From Marinomonas pollencensis (GTDB lineage: Bacteria > Pseudomonadota > Gammaproteobacteria > Pseudomonadales > Marinomonadaceae): 64,000 nucleotides of DNA. The notes below the pieces were generated by a model. The model saw only the letters and a list, made by a program, of their open reading frames with translations, did not search any database and was not told the origin of the DNA. The stretch covers positions 23,345-87,344 of the forward strand of contig NZ_QUNG01000006.1 in assembly GCF_003387375.1 (NCBI RefSeq), read 5' to 3'. This document shows, piece after piece, positions 1-10,620 of this stretch (position 1 is the stretch's first letter; each line of letters begins with the position of its first letter). Position numbers and translations under genes: made by a program.

Positions 1-3000
1 AGTGTGGGTGGCGACGCAAGCGAAGGCGACACCGTGACCTTGTCAGTGACCTTGAACGACGGCACGACCGCGAGCTACAGCGGCTTGGTGAGCGACGCGG
101 GCACTTACAGCATCGGCATCCCAAGTGCGGTCTTGTCTGTCTTGAACGACACCACCATCAGCGCAAGTGTCAGTGGTACTGACGCTGCCGGCAACACCTT
201 CACAGCGGTCAGCGACGCGGCGGACGGTGGCTTCACCGTGGACACGTCGGTTAGCGGCTTGACGTCGGACATCACGGATGCGACCAACAGTGGTTCGAAC
301 GACGACACGATTACCAACGATGCGACGCCAGACATTAGTGGTGTGACAGAAGCGGGTGCGACCGTGACGATCACGTACATGGATGCGACAAACACAGAGC
401 GCATGGCGACAGGCACGGCGGATGAAGATGGTAATTACACCATCGCGATCACGAATGCGCTGGCCGAAGGTTCAACTAGCTTGAGCATCACAGCGGTCGA
501 TGTCGCGGGCAACGAAAGCACGACCACGCAAAACGTGACCGTGGATACATTAATTGATGCTCCTGTTATCACGAACATCACTGATGACTCAGCCAATTCT
601 GATTACTCAACCGTGACTTTACATGGTACTGGAGAGCCTGGTACGTCGATCACTTTACATGTTATCTCTGGATCATCTGTAAATGGTAATAACACTCAAA
701 CGGGTGAGTATGTCGAAGTTGAAGGCCTTTCAATTATTGTTGATGAAAATGGTAATTGGACTGCTGATGTGTCGAACTTGACTGATGTTCAGGTCAATGA
801 CAATGAGTTCTTTAAAGCAACTCAAACGGATGCAGCTGGAAATGTAAGTGCGGATTCCAATACGGCACATTATTGGCATGGATCGGCTACTTCTATATCT
901 ACGGAAGTGGGTGACGACTTTGTATTAACAGGTGCAGGTAATGATCAAGTCACGGTGAGCACCGATGATGCCAATGATGGTCTGACTATTGATGGTGGGG
1001 CTGGTGTTGATACGGTTATTTTCCAGAGCTTTGATGCGAGTCAGGCGACGTTTGTTGTGGATGATAATGGAAATCTTCAAATTACTCGTGGTGATACGGG
1101 TGACGTGGTTCTGTTGATCGATGTAGAGAATGTAAAAATCGATGGTGATACTTATACGATTTCTGATCTATTTACACCAACCGTCGCTATTACTAACGAT
1201 ACTAATAATGATGGGTTGTTAAATTCTGATGAGGCTAATGGCAGTGTGACAGTCTCTATCGACTTACCAATAGGTGCGAAGGTTGGTGATACGATCAATG
1301 TGACTAGCAATAATGGTGAGCCTGATCGAGTAATTACGCTTAACTCAAATAATATTAGCAATGGATCTGTGTCTGTATCTGGCATTGCCGTTACGGAAGG
1401 CGAAACATTAGAAGTGAGCGCATCGCTTTCTACTGGAGGTGGTGTAGGGTCAGACAGTGCTCTAGTCGATACCTCAGTGAGTGGCTTAACTGCCGACATC
1501 ACGGACGCGACTAACAGTGGTTCGAACGATGACACTATTACCAATAACGTGACACCAACAATAGCGGGTCAAACAGAGCCGGGTGCGAGCGTTACGATCA
1601 CGTACACAGATGTATCAGGTACAGAGCAGACAACCGATGCGGTGACGGCGGATACGGATGGCAATTACAGCATCACGATTCCAGCGGCATTGGACGAAGG
1701 TTCGAGCGATCTGACAGTTAAAGCGATTGATGCGGCGGGTAACGAAACGACGACAACTCAAAACGTAACTGTCGATACCTCAGTGAGCGGCTTAACTGCT
1801 GATATTACGAATGCGACTAATAGTGGTTCGAACGATGACTCGATTACCAATAACGCGACACCAACAATAGCGGGTCAAACAGAGCCGGGTGCGAGCGTTG
1901 CTATCTTGTACACAGATGCGACCGGCACGCAGCAAACAGCAACCGGCACAGCGGATGAGAGTGGAACTTACAGTATTACGCTTGATAATGGGTTGCCTGA
2001 GGGCACAAACAGCCTAAACATCAAAGCGATTGATGCGGCAGGTAATGAAACTAAAATTATGCACGATGTGACAATAGACACATCTGTTGGATCTCCAACT
2101 ATCTCGATCGCAGGTGACGCCAACGAAGACGGTGTTTACAACGCGGAAGAGCTTGGTGCTGATGGCACCGTGACGGCAACGATCAGCGTGCCAGATGATT
2201 TCGATGCAGACACAGATACCTTGATTATTAATGGTGAGGCGGTATCTGCAGATGTGATTATTGATGGCCAAGTGACTCTTGAGATTGATCCAAACGAAAC
2301 AATCACAGCCCAGATCACAGACGTTGCTGGTAATGAATCTGTTATAGCCAGCGAGACGGCGTTAAGTGCAGACACGACAGCGGCAGCGAGAATTAGCCTT
2401 GATAAGGTCACCGAAGATAATTTGGTTACTCATGATGAAGCGGCGAGTAAAGTAACACTGTCCGGCCGTGTTGGTGGTGATGCTGCGGTAGGGGATATCG
2501 TGACCCTAACCATAGCAACCGCCGCGGGTGTGATGGCTACCTATTCAGCCAATGTCGTAGCAGATGACGAAGATAATCTTGGTTATAGTTATGAAGTAGA
2601 TGGTGATGTGTTGTATGCCTACCCTGACGCGACTATCACCGCTTCTGTGACAGGAACTGATAGCGCTGGAAACAGTTTCAATGCCTCTACATCAACGACT
2701 TATGATCTTGGTATCGGTGCTCTTTCAGATGCTGATTCAGATGCTAATGTGATTAGTGAAGGTGCGGCGAATGGAACCGAAGTTCAAGTAACAGGGCTTG
2801 CGGTTGATCCTGATGGTGATGCCGTGAAATACAGTTTGTCTGATGATCATAATGGTGCCTTTGCTATCGACGCAACGACTGGTGTGGTTACTGTCGCAGA
2901 CAATACTAAGCTTGATTATGGTAGCGATTCCGCGCCGACTATCGACATTACAGCCACATCGGAAGATGGCACAACGGATACTGCTACATTCACCATTAAC

Positions 3001-6000
3001 CTAACGGCTGACACTGTCGTGGCGGCTGACATGGGAATAGGCACAGAAGATACGACTCTGACTGTTTCGGCAGAAGAAGGGGTGTTATCTAATGATTCTG
3101 ATGCCGATGACAGACTGTTGGTTGCGACATTTACGGTCGACAATGATGACACGATTTATTCTGCTGGAGACTCTGTCACAATTGATGGTGCAGGAACGTT
3201 AACCTTAAACGGGGATGGCTCTTATAGTTTTGAACCGATTGCCAACTGGTCAGGAGATGTACCAACAGTAAGTTACGTTACTAATACTGGTGCTGAATCT
3301 ACTCTTTCTATTTCTATTGAAGGCGTTAATGACGCGGCCGAAATCTCGTTGAATAATGAATCGGTGACCGTGTCTGAAAAAGGTTTAGAAGACTCAACAG
3401 CAGGTACAACCAGTGCAACAGGCACCTTTACAGTCAGTGATATAGACGGAGACGATTTGTCTGTATCCTTGGTTGCGCCTACAGAGACGTATACCTCAGG
3501 TAACGTCCCGTTAACCTGGGATCTAAACGGTGAAGGTGATTTGATTGGCTCTGCGAATGGTGAAGCAATTGTCACGGTTACGCTTGGTGATGTGAATAGC
3601 AGTGGCGAAGGCTCATACACGGTTACATTGAATGGACCTGTAGATCAGTCTAATACGACAGCAGATGATTCACTTTCTATTCAGTTTGGTGTTGCAGTTA
3701 ATGATGGCACGTCAACCACGACTAGCGCAGTAACCGCGGTTATAGAAGATGATGAACCAAGTGCGGTAACGACTGAAGCAGAGCTGCAACTTACCTCCAG
3801 TACTTTTTCTATCTCCAGTATTGAATCAGGATTTTCAGGTGAGTTGTTTGAGCAAAGTGGCTATAAGCTTGGAACTCATTCCAAAACTGATGATGATAAT
3901 GATGATTTTAACGAGACGCTCTCATGGGGGAATTACGCTCATAAACATAATATCTCTGCTGGAGAAAGCTCAGTTACTGCTAGCGAAGTAGAAGATAATT
4001 CTTCAGGTATTGGTTTTGGCGATAGCATTGTCGTTGCCAAAATCACGCATGAAAATGGTTTGACGAATGCTGCATATGCTGATGATTTAGAAAGTGCTAC
4101 GTTTAATGTCGATGTGAGTTTGATAATTGATGGCAAGGAAGAGGTTGTATCTCTTGCTTCTAAATTTACTGAAGTTGCGACAAGTAATAGTTTGGTAAAT
4201 TCGGGAGACTCCTTAACCTTAGAAGCTTCAAGTGCAACTGTTGAGGTTAACGGTACAAGTTACACTGTTTATCTAGATGGCTTCTTGGTAAATGGTGAAA
4301 TAGTTAACACTGTGACAACTGACGAATTAGCAAAAGTTACCTATTCAGTAGCTGCCCATGTTGAACTGACAGACTCAAGTCCAGCGGATGAGTATGTGTT
4401 AACAGGTACTCTAAACACAGATGCTGGTGCGGATGGGTTGGATTCTGTCGTTGAAGCAACAACCATCGATGATAACGGTACTTTGGTAGTTAATGAAGAT
4501 GGCACTTATAGCTTCACTCCTAGTGATGCTCTTGTGAGCGCTTTGGGAGATACCAGTTCACAGGTTGTTGAATACAGCTATAGCGTAGTAGATGGGGATG
4601 GTGATTCAGTAACAAATACCTTGTCTATTACGGTGAGCAGCCCTGATGCAGACACCGGAACCACAACAACCGTGTCTGGATTGAGTGGAAGCTTCTATAA
4701 CTACGATGATTCTGCAGAAGGCAATAGTAATATTACGTCGATTGCACAAGCGGAGAGCATTATTGCGAATCAGTCTGCCAATGCGACCTTTATTGCTACT
4801 GACGTTGATTATGCAAGAGCTTATAACAACCTAGGCAGTGGTACTAATTTGGATTCTTGGTTAGGGAGCGATTCGTCCTCTTTAACTTATGTCGATCAAC
4901 AAAGTACTGAAGATTCTGTTGTGCAATTGACAGGCAGTGTGTCATTAGCTGCTGGCGCATACAGTATTAAGGTATCAGCGGATGATGGTTATCAAATCAA
5001 AATCAATGGTGAGGTAGTTGTTTATGTCGATCATATTCAAGCCGTCGCTACAGATATTTCTACCTTTACTGTGACAGAGAGTGGCGAACAGTCTATTGAG
5101 ATTGTCTACTGGGATCAAGGTGGTGCCTACCAGTTAAGTGTGTCTCTAGCGCCAGTAACAGCAGTAGGTGGTATTGGAGAATATCAAGTATTAGGTAGCG
5201 ATGCTTACCCAACGACTTCTGTTGTAACCGATGTGTCAGATATTGTCACTGATACGACTGATGATGTAGTGGGAGCGGATGATACGACTGATGATGTAGT
5301 GGGAGCGGATGATGGGGCTGATACCGGTACGGATGCTTCCTATCAAGATGACATTGCCGAATATGAATCGCGTGATTACAGCAATACGATCAATGGAACC
5401 TCAAATGACGACACTATATCTGGGACGAATCATAATGACCATATTATAGGAGACAATGCTCAGGATAATCTGTCTGGTGGTAATGGCGCAGATTGGTTAG
5501 AAGGCGGCGATGGTGATGATAAGTTATATGGGGGTAATAGTGCGGACTTATTAGACGGGGGAAGAGGGCAAGATTACTTAGAAGGAGGCAATAGCAATGA
5601 CATTCTCTTTGGCGGTGATGGAGATGACTCTCTATTAGGCGGTCATGGTAATGATATTCTTATTGGTGGTCAGGGGAATGATACATTGACCGGTGATAAT
5701 GGTAATGATTTATTTATTCTCCAAGATCCATCGACTAATGGTATTGATCAAATTACCGACTTTAATGTGAATAACGATGCGCTGGATGTGAGTGATTTGT
5801 TGTCTGCAGATGATGTTAATCTAGATGATGCCGATGCCGTTACTGCTTATCTTAATGCCAACATCAAGTTAGATTCTAACGATGATGGTTCTGGAAGCCT
5901 TTCGGTTAAAGATGCTAATGGTGCAGATCATCAAGTGGCTACATTTGGTTCAGATTCGACATTAGGAGAAGCTGGAAGTACTGTGACTGTTGTATTTAAT

Positions 6001-6033
6001 GACCAAGAGTACAGCGTTAATGTTGATGGTTAA
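1..6033 (+). CDS. Giant RTX adhesin, C-terminal part (5' truncated by window edge)
   Basis: The frame is open at base 1, so the true start lies upstream; about 2010 residues are visible. In order: Ig-like/BIg extender repeats, three of which share a VDTSVSGLT start (near residues 80, 490 and 591 of the visible part); a cadherin-like stretch (about 900-1100); a T1SS-143-type repeat (about 1115-1255); a PA14-like module (about 1558-1720); an acidic linker with an exact 10-residue duplication; glycine-aspartate RTX calcium repeats (about 1794-1905); and a C-terminal type I secretion tail. This architecture matches large surface adhesins such as the Marinomonas primoryensis ice-binding adhesin. 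Role inferred: calcium-rigidified surface attachment, with PA14 binding sugar. No type I secretion genes are in the window. The first 550 bases are clearly more GC-rich than the rest. Confidence 0.9.
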   Translation, partial: SVGGDASEGDTVTLSVTLNDGTTASYSGLVSDAGTYSIGIPSAVLSVLNDTTISASVSGTDAAGNTFTAVSDAADGGFTVDTSVSGLTSDITDATNSGSNDDTITNDATPDISGVTEAGATVTITYMDATNTERMATGTADEDGNYTIAITNALAEGSTSLSITAVDVAGNESTTTQNVTVDTLIDAPVITNITDDSANSDYSTVTLHGTGEPGTSITLHVISGSSVNGNNTQTGEYVEVEGLSIIVDENGNWTADVSNLTDVQVNDNEFFKATQTDAAGNVSADSNTAHYWHGSATSISTEVGDDFVLTGAGNDQVTVSTDDANDGLTIDGGAGVDTVIFQSFDASQATFVVDDNGNLQITRGDTGDVVLLIDVENVKIDGDTYTISDLFTPTVAITNDTNNDGLLNSDEANGSVTVSIDLPIGAKVGDTINVTSNNGEPDRVITLNSNNISNGSVSVSGIAVTEGETLEVSASLSTGGGVGSDSALVDTSVSGLTADITDATNSGSNDDTITNNVTPTIAGQTEPGASVTITYTDVSGTEQTTDAVTADTDGNYSITIPAALDEGSSDLTVKAIDAAGNETTTTQNVTVDTSVSGLTADITNATNSGSNDDSITNNATPTIAGQTEPGASVAILYTDATGTQQTATGTADESGTYSITLDNGLPEGTNSLNIKAIDAAGNETKIMHDVTIDTSVGSPTISIAGDANEDGVYNAEELGADGTVTATISVPDDFDADTDTLIINGEAVSADVIIDGQVTLEIDPNETITAQITDVAGNESVIASETALSADTTAAARISLDKVTEDNLVTHDEAASKVTLSGRVGGDAAVGDIVTLTIATAAGVMATYSANVVADDEDNLGYSYEVDGDVLYAYPDATITASVTGTDSAGNSFNASTSTTYDLGIGALSDADSDANVISEGAANGTEVQVTGLAVDPDGDAVKYSLSDDHNGAFAIDATTGVVTVADNTKLDYGSDSAPTIDITATSEDGTTDTATFTINLTADTVVAADMGIGTEDTTLTVSAEEGVLSNDSDADDRLLVATFTVDNDDTIYSAGDSVTIDGAGTLTLNGDGSYSFEPIANWSGDVPTVSYVTNTGAESTLSISIEGVNDAAEISLNNESVTVSEKGLEDSTAGTTSATGTFTVSDIDGDDLSVSLVAPTETYTSGNVPLTWDLNGEGDLIGSANGEAIVTVTLGDVNSSGEGSYTVTLNGPVDQSNTTADDSLSIQFGVAVNDGTSTTTSAVTAVIEDDEPSAVTTEAELQLTSSTFSISSIESGFSGELFEQSGYKLGTHSKTDDDNDDFNETLSWGNYAHKHNISAGESSVTASEVEDNSSGIGFGDSIVVAKITHENGLTNAAYADDLESATFNVDVSLIIDGKEEVVSLASKFTEVATSNSLVNSGDSLTLEASSATVEVNGTSYTVYLDGFLVNGEIVNTVTTDELAKVTYSVAAHVELTDSSPADEYVLTGTLNTDAGADGLDSVVEATTIDDNGTLVVNEDGTYSFTPSDALVSALGDTSSQVVEYSYSVVDGDGDSVTNTLSITVSSPDADTGTTTTVSGLSGSFYNYDDSAEGNSNITSIAQAESIIANQSANATFIATDVDYARAYNNLGSGTNLDSWLGSDSSSLTYVDQQSTEDSVVQLTGSVSLAAGAYSIKVSADDGYQIKINGEVVVYVDHIQAVATDISTFTVTESGEQSIEIVYWDQGGAYQLSVSLAPVTAVGGIGEYQVLGSDAYPTTSVVTDVSDIVTDTTDDVVGADDTTDDVVGADDGADTGTDASYQDDIAEYESRDYSNTINGTSNDDTISGTNHNDHIIGDNAQDNLSGGNGADWLEGGDGDDKLYGGNSADLLDGGRGQDYLEGGNSNDILFGGDGDDSLLGGHGNDILIGGQGNDTLTGDNGNDLFILQDPSTNGIDQITDFNVNNDALDVSDLLSADDVNLDDADAVTAYLNANIKLDSNDDGSGSLSVKDANGADHQVATFGSDSTLGEAGSTVTVVFNDQEYSVNVDG
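238..2070 (+). repeat. Ig-like repeat units of the adhesin
   Basis: Three related units of about 300 bp (roughly 238-540, 1468-1770 and 1771-2070) encode repeats of about 101 residues beginning VDTSVSGLT. The second and third are adjacent and close at DNA level, including the run encoding TPTIAGQTEPGASV. The first has the same protein pattern but a much more GC-rich codon choice. This suggests that a homogenised block of repeats continues upstream of the window. Confidence 0.8.
5251..5310 (+). repeat. Exact 30-bp tandem duplication in adhesin linker
   Basis: Bases 5251-5280 and 5281-5310 are identical and encode DTTDDVVGAD twice, in the acidic linker between the PA14-like module and the RTX repeats. 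The length is a multiple of three, so copy-number change would keep the frame and only alter linker length. Confidence 0.9.
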
Positions 6034-6050
6034 TTATTATTAGCTGAGCG

Positions 6051-6087
6051 AAAAAAAACCGAATTAGGTATCTAATTCGGTTTTTTT
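6051..6087. terminator. Bidirectional intrinsic terminator
   Basis: Nine-bp stem CCGAATTAG/CTAATTCGG with a GTAT loop, flanked by an A-run on the left and a T-run on the right, so it can end the adhesin transcript (+) and the converging msrA transcript (-). Confidence 0.9.
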
Positions 6088-6132
6088 ATATCTCGAAGCT
6101 AAGAAGAGAAAAGTGACAGTGGCTAGATTTTA

Positions 6133-6792
6133 TTAAGCGCCGAGGCCAATAGGGCAACTGATGCCAGTACCACCTAATCCACAGTAACCATTTGGGTTTT
6201 TATGTAGATATTGTTGATGGTATTCTTCGGCAAAATAGTAGGTGCTTAATGGCTCTATTTCAGTGGTGATCATGCCATGACCGGAGGCTAAGAGTTGTTT
6301 TTGATAAGACGCCTTAGTCGCTTCAGCTATCGCTAAGTCCTCTGGTTTTTTTAGAAAAATGGCAGAGCGGTATTGGCTGCCAATGTCGTTACCCTGTCTC
6401 ATTCCTTGAGTCGGATCGTGATTTTCCCAAAATACTTTAAGAATGGCTTCGAGTGTGGTTTGGTTTGTATCGAAACGAACCGCCACCGCCTCTGTATGGC
6501 CTGTTTGCCCTGAACACACCTCTTCATAGGTAGGGTTTTCTGTGAAGCCTCCTATGTAGCCTACAGAAGTGACCAATACACCTGGCGTATTCCAAAACTT
6601 TCTTTCCGCGCCCCAAAAGCAGCCCATTGCCAAAATGACTTCTGCCTCGTTACTTTCCATCGGGCTTAGAAAAGATGCATGGTTAACGGCATGTATTCCG
6701 CTGATAGGCAGAGGAGTGGTTCTACCTGGCAATGCTGACTCTTTAGTTGGCATAGAAGATTTCTTCAGTTGTTCTTCAAGTGCTCTTAACAT
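6133..6792 (-). CDS. msrA: Peptide-methionine (S)-S-oxide reductase
   Basis: MsrA reduces the S-epimer of methionine sulfoxide in oxidised proteins, regenerated by thioredoxin. At 219 aa it is the length of enterobacterial MsrA. The catalytic motif GCFWG is present with the nucleophile at Cys58, followed by the typical TGHTEAV segment; the C-terminal tail carries the resolving cysteines in GYCGLGGTGISCP. The N-terminal extension of about 50 residues is like the long MsrA type. The ATG at 6792 is preceded by AGGAG. It is a single gene converging on the adhesin across a shared terminator. Confidence 0.96.
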   Translation of the reverse strand: MLRALEEQLKKSSMPTKESALPGRTTPLPISGIHAVNHASFLSPMESNEAEVILAMGCFWGAERKFWNTPGVLVTSVGYIGGFTENPTYEEVCSGQTGHTEAVAVRFDTNQTTLEAILKVFWENHDPTQGMRQGNDIGSQYRSAIFLKKPEDLAIAEATKASYQKQLLASGHGMITTEIEPLSTYYFAEEYHQQYLHKNPNGYCGLGGTGISCPIGLGA

Positions 6793-6956
6793 AATTAGGC
6801 TCCTGCTCTATTTTAAGGTAATGGTCAAAGGGGCTGCTTGAGCAACATATAGCTACAGTACAAGGTATCTAGGTTACAAAATACAACGAACGAGTATATG
6901 GCAATATTTGGGTTAGCTGTTTACGCTTTATTAAAGTTTTAACGAGATTGATTGCT

Positions 6957-7856
6957 ATGTTTCGTATCATGGTTTTCTGGGACTCTAGAGAAGCAAACCG
7001 CCCCTTGGTCGAATTCATTAATGAGCTAGATGAGACCTTGTGCCTATACCAAATAGAGCCTATGTTTTTGCAAATTGATCATCAGCATGCACCGCAGTCC
7101 GGTAAAATTAAACCAAGTATGCGAGCGCTGATTGATTTTGTCCATTGCTACAAACCACATCTTCTCATGTGCTTTGGTAGTGAGACAAATATGTTGGCTA
7201 GGTTGGTTAAGCCTGCGCTTAAATGTGAGGTGAGTTTTAATCGACTACCCGAACATTTGGAGGATGACTCATCGAAAGTTAGTCAAATAGGCTTTTGGCT
7301 AAAGCGCTTTATGGAATACCGAAGTTGGGATCATGAAGAGGAGAGAAATGAGTTCATTTATTTTGGGGCAAGTACAACTAAAATAGTGGCGAACAGAGCG
7401 CTCGTCTTTGACGGTGACCCGATGGCCCCTGTTTTTAGCCGTTTGTCAGATGAAAGTCAGTTCGAGATTCTTAAAATAGCCGCCAAGCAAGAAAACTACC
7501 CTGCGGAGTTCCAATCTAAAGAGTCTGGCCTATTGCTGATATCTGAAACAATGCCGAATTATGAATTGTTAATCGACATAGCAAATGCCAATGGCTTATT
7601 TGTGCTTTGCATTAGTGATTCGGGTAAAGGGGTTAGGAATGGTGAAAATGGTTGGTTGATAGAATCAACAAATGAGCGCCGACTAATTAATTGTTTGATC
7701 AACTGGAGAACAATGGGCGACGAAGCAAGAAGGGTTCTTTCATACCATGCTAGGGACTATCAGTCTTATCATTCAGGACTGCATTACTTTTGCCATACAC
7801 TTGGCCTTATTCCTTCCCACCAATCAATAAAAAACAAAATACAATCAATCTATTGA
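6957..7856 (+). CDS. Glycosyltransferase-like protein of unknown function
   Basis: A 299-aa soluble protein without signal peptide or membrane segment. I do not recognise a specific family member. The C-terminal half looks like a GT-B/GT4 fold: a segment GKGVRNGENGWLIE resembles the sugar-nucleotide-binding loop of family 4 enzymes, followed by a helix-rich tail. The N-terminal half is weakly conserved. The frame can be extended to a TTG at 6948, but the ATG at 6957 has an ACGAG ribosome site at better spacing. The stop codon overlaps the -35 box of the tRNA promoter. A divergent or inactive transferase is possible; function unknown. Confidence 0.6.
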   Translation: MFRIMVFWDSREANRPLVEFINELDETLCLYQIEPMFLQIDHQHAPQSGKIKPSMRALIDFVHCYKPHLLMCFGSETNMLARLVKPALKCEVSFNRLPEHLEDDSSKVSQIGFWLKRFMEYRSWDHEEERNEFIYFGASTTKIVANRALVFDGDPMAPVFSRLSDESQFEILKIAAKQENYPAEFQSKESGLLLISETMPNYELLIDIANANGLFVLCISDSGKGVRNGENGWLIESTNERRLINCLINWRTMGDEARRVLSYHARDYQSYHSGLHYFCHTLGLIPSHQSIKNKIQSIY

Positions 7857-7880
7857 CTCCTGCTTAGGCTTCTCTATAAT
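7853..7880 (+). promoter_or_regulatory. Sigma70 promoter of the tRNA-fMet array
   Basis: TTGACT (7853-7858), 16-bp spacer, TATAAT (7875-7880), then a GC-rich discriminator ahead of the first tRNA at 7895. Near-consensus, as expected for stable RNA. The -35 box overlaps the stop codon of the upstream gene. Confidence 0.85.
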
Positions 7881-7894
7881 ACGCACCTCGTTGA

Positions 7895-7971
<77 letters not shown>

Positions 7972-8069
7972 TATTAAAGTATGGTCGCTGGCTCACTTTT
8001 TCTTTGAGAAAGTGCCTCCACAAGAAGTCAACGAAAGCAAAATTGTTAGTGGATTATTCACTTATTTGT

Positions 8070-8146
<77 letters not shown>

Positions 8147-8333
8147 ATTAAATTGAAGGTCGTTGGTTCGCTTTTTGTTTAAGAAAGTGGCTCCGGCAAT
8201 CATTTAAATTGAAAGTCGTTGGTTCGATTTTTGTTTAAGAAAGTGATTCATACAACACATTTAAGATGAGTTGGTCACAAAGCTTTTTAGCAAATCAAGA
8301 TAAAACCTATTCTATATAAGTAGTTTAGTTTGG

Positions 8334-8410
<77 letters not shown>

Positions 8411-8539
8411 TTTCAAAAAACGGTCGTAGGTTTCTCTTTAGTAGGAAAGCTGCTCCCGCAACCAAAATATAGTTTTTTGGTCGTAATTTTTATCTTTAAT
8501 TTCTGCATATAAACTATATAAGTTAATAGTTTAATCTGT

Positions 8540-8616
<77 letters not shown>

Positions 8617-8701
8617 ATTCGTTGAATCGTAAGAATTGATTAACAGAACATATCAGTTAAATATCACTAAAAAAGTAAACTATATAAATAGTTTAACTTG
8701 G

Positions 8702-8778
<77 letters not shown>

Positions 8779-8863
8779 ATTCGTTGAATCGTAAGAATTG
8801 ATTAACAGAACATATCAGTTAAATATCACTAAAAAAGTAAACTATATAAATAGTTTAACTTGG

Positions 8864-8940
<77 letters not shown>

Positions 8941-9214
8941 TTTCAAAAAACGGTCGTAGGTTTCTCTTTAGTAGGAAAGCTGCTCCCGCAACCATTTCAA
9001 AAAACGGTCGTAGGTTTCTCTTTAGTAGGAAAGCTGCTCCCGAAACCAATTCAAGTGACAGTCGTTGATTCGCTTTTTATTCAAGAAAGTGGTTCCTGTG
9101 ATCATTTCAAAAAACGGTCGTAGGTTTCTCTTTAGTAGGAAAGCTGCTCCCGAAACCAATTCAAGTGACAGTCGTTGATTCGCTTTTTATTCAAGAAAGT
9201 AGCTCCTGTGATCA

Positions 9215-9691
9215 TTTCAAAAAACTATCCATCATTTAAATTCATACTTGAAATACGTTCTTAGGTTTTTTTGATAAGAAAAGTTATCCCGCGGTCAGTT
9301 AAAAAGTCGCTAGTTTTCTCTTGTTCAGCGAAGTTGCGTCTGTAATGAATTAAAAAATATCTTCAATCCTCCCTAACATCACAAGATAAATTTTTGTATA
9401 TGATTGATTTATTTTAATTTTATTGTTTTCTCGTTCTCCGGTTTCTTGTTGAGGTGGCGCTGTGGAGACCTCTAATGGCAGGTCTATTTACAGGTGTTCA
9501 GTATTGTTTGGGTCAGTGGCTGGCTGCTTTGAAGGTAGTGTGGGTATGACTGTGCTGATGATGGGAGGCTGCAGTGTATTACTGAGCGATGTTCATTCAT
9601 GGGTAATAAGAGAGCAGGTGTCCCCATGACGGTCTCTAGCTCTATTGTCATATAGAATCCGGCTTTTATCATGGGGCTCATTTAATGAAAC
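9215..9691. other. Intergenic region without a convincing gene
   Basis: The first 130 bases hold two decayed copies of the tRNA-derived element. From about 9350 to 9691 I see AT-rich sequence and then an unremarkable stretch; a 65-codon frame on the minus strand (9484-9681) has no ribosome site or recognisable product. Confidence 0.6.
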
Positions 9692-10417
9692 TTACATATC
9701 TGATGATTGTGGTTTGTTCTTTAGGAAGTGTGCAATCCAAGACATAAGTTGTTTATTCTGAATGTTTTCTTCTTTTATCGTGATGCGCGCCTTATCAGCA
9801 ATTTCTGGTGTTAAGGTAACGCCAGCATACAACTCGACTAAGTCACTCTCATATTCTTTTGAAAACTCTGGGTGACCCTGAAAAGTGAGAATGCGATCTT
9901 GATAAATGAAGCCTGCAAATTCACAAAAATCCGATCTCAGAAAAACATTTAGTTTTTTAGGTTTTTCTATCACCTGGTCCTGGTGAAAGGCACAAAATGC
10001 GATATCAGTGGCGCCTGGCAGTGTAGGGATATCACTTGTTACCTGGTAGTGGTGCACCCCCACACCCCAGCCAGCGGGTGACTTGATGACAGTGCCGCCT
10101 AGTGCGCGAGCAATGATTTGGTGGCCAAAACAAATGCCCACTAAGGTTTGCTTGTTGCTGTCTATTTCTCGAATAAAGTCACATAAACGTAAAATCCAAG
10201 GGTCGTCATCATAAGAATTGCATTTAGATCCTGTTATTAGCCAGCCATCACAAGAAGCGGCACTTTGCGGAAACTCATCCAAGCGCACGTCGTATATTTC
10301 AAACGCTAATGTTGGTTCGATATATGTAAGCTGTTGTACGAACATATCTGCATAGGATGGATAATTTACTTGAAGCACATCGGGTGTAATGCCCGCCGCA
10401 AGAATGCCAATTTTCAT
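9692..10417 (-). CDS. Class I glutamine amidotransferase-like protein
   Basis: 241 aa with the GATase_1 fold of GMP synthase N-domains. The nucleophile elbow GICFGHQ (Cys about 95) and the catalytic His in FQGHPEF (about 179) are present, with a glutamate two residues later completing the triad. There is no synthetase domain, so it is a stand-alone amidotransferase or gamma-glutamyl hydrolase. It lies downstream of puuB on the same strand with a 203-bp gap. The motif is not the one of PuuD (gamma-Glu-GABA hydrolase), so it cannot be named as such, but hydrolysis of a gamma-glutamyl compound would fit. ATG at 10417 with AGGA upstream. Confidence 0.75.
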   Translation of the reverse strand: MKIGILAAGITPDVLQVNYPSYADMFVQQLTYIEPTLAFEIYDVRLDEFPQSAASCDGWLITGSKCNSYDDDPWILRLCDFIREIDSNKQTLVGICFGHQIIARALGGTVIKSPAGWGVGVHHYQVTSDIPTLPGATDIAFCAFHQDQVIEKPKKLNVFLRSDFCEFAGFIYQDRILTFQGHPEFSKEYESDLVELYAGVTLTPEIADKARITIKEENIQNKQLMSWIAHFLKNKPQSSDM

Positions 10418-10502
10418 GTGATTAAGTCCTTAAAAAAGCGATGAGACAAGCGCCTGTTGACGTTAGTTATGTATGAATTCTAACGGGGTTCATTTTAGAT
10501 TT

Positions 10503-10535
10503 CCTCATCCGGTTAGGTGAACCAACCGAATGAGG
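10503..10535. repeat. Inverted repeat between the amidotransferase gene and puuB
   Basis: Twelve-base arms CCTCATCCGGTT and AACCGAATGAGG with one mismatch and a 9-base loop. There is no T-run, so it is not a classical terminator; it may stabilise or process the puuB transcript or be an operator for the downstream gene. Confidence 0.5.
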
Positions 10536-10620
10536 TGGCTTCTAATTTAGTATAAATAGGCTTCGTATTCTAGATAGGCGAGATGACAGAATCTCTTTTT
10601 CTATGTGATTGATTAAGGTG

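Noticed and set aside
2014..3620. Several long minus-strand frames inside the adhesin
   Set aside because: Antisense of threonine- and aspartate-rich repeats; these sequences commonly lack stops in other frames.
9484..9681. 65-codon minus-strand frame between the tRNA array and the amidotransferase gene
   Set aside because: No ribosome site and no recognisable family.
9692..10417. Naming the amidotransferase puuD
   Set aside because: The nucleophile motif GICFGHQ belongs to the GMP-synthase-type GATase, not the peptidase C26 type of PuuD.
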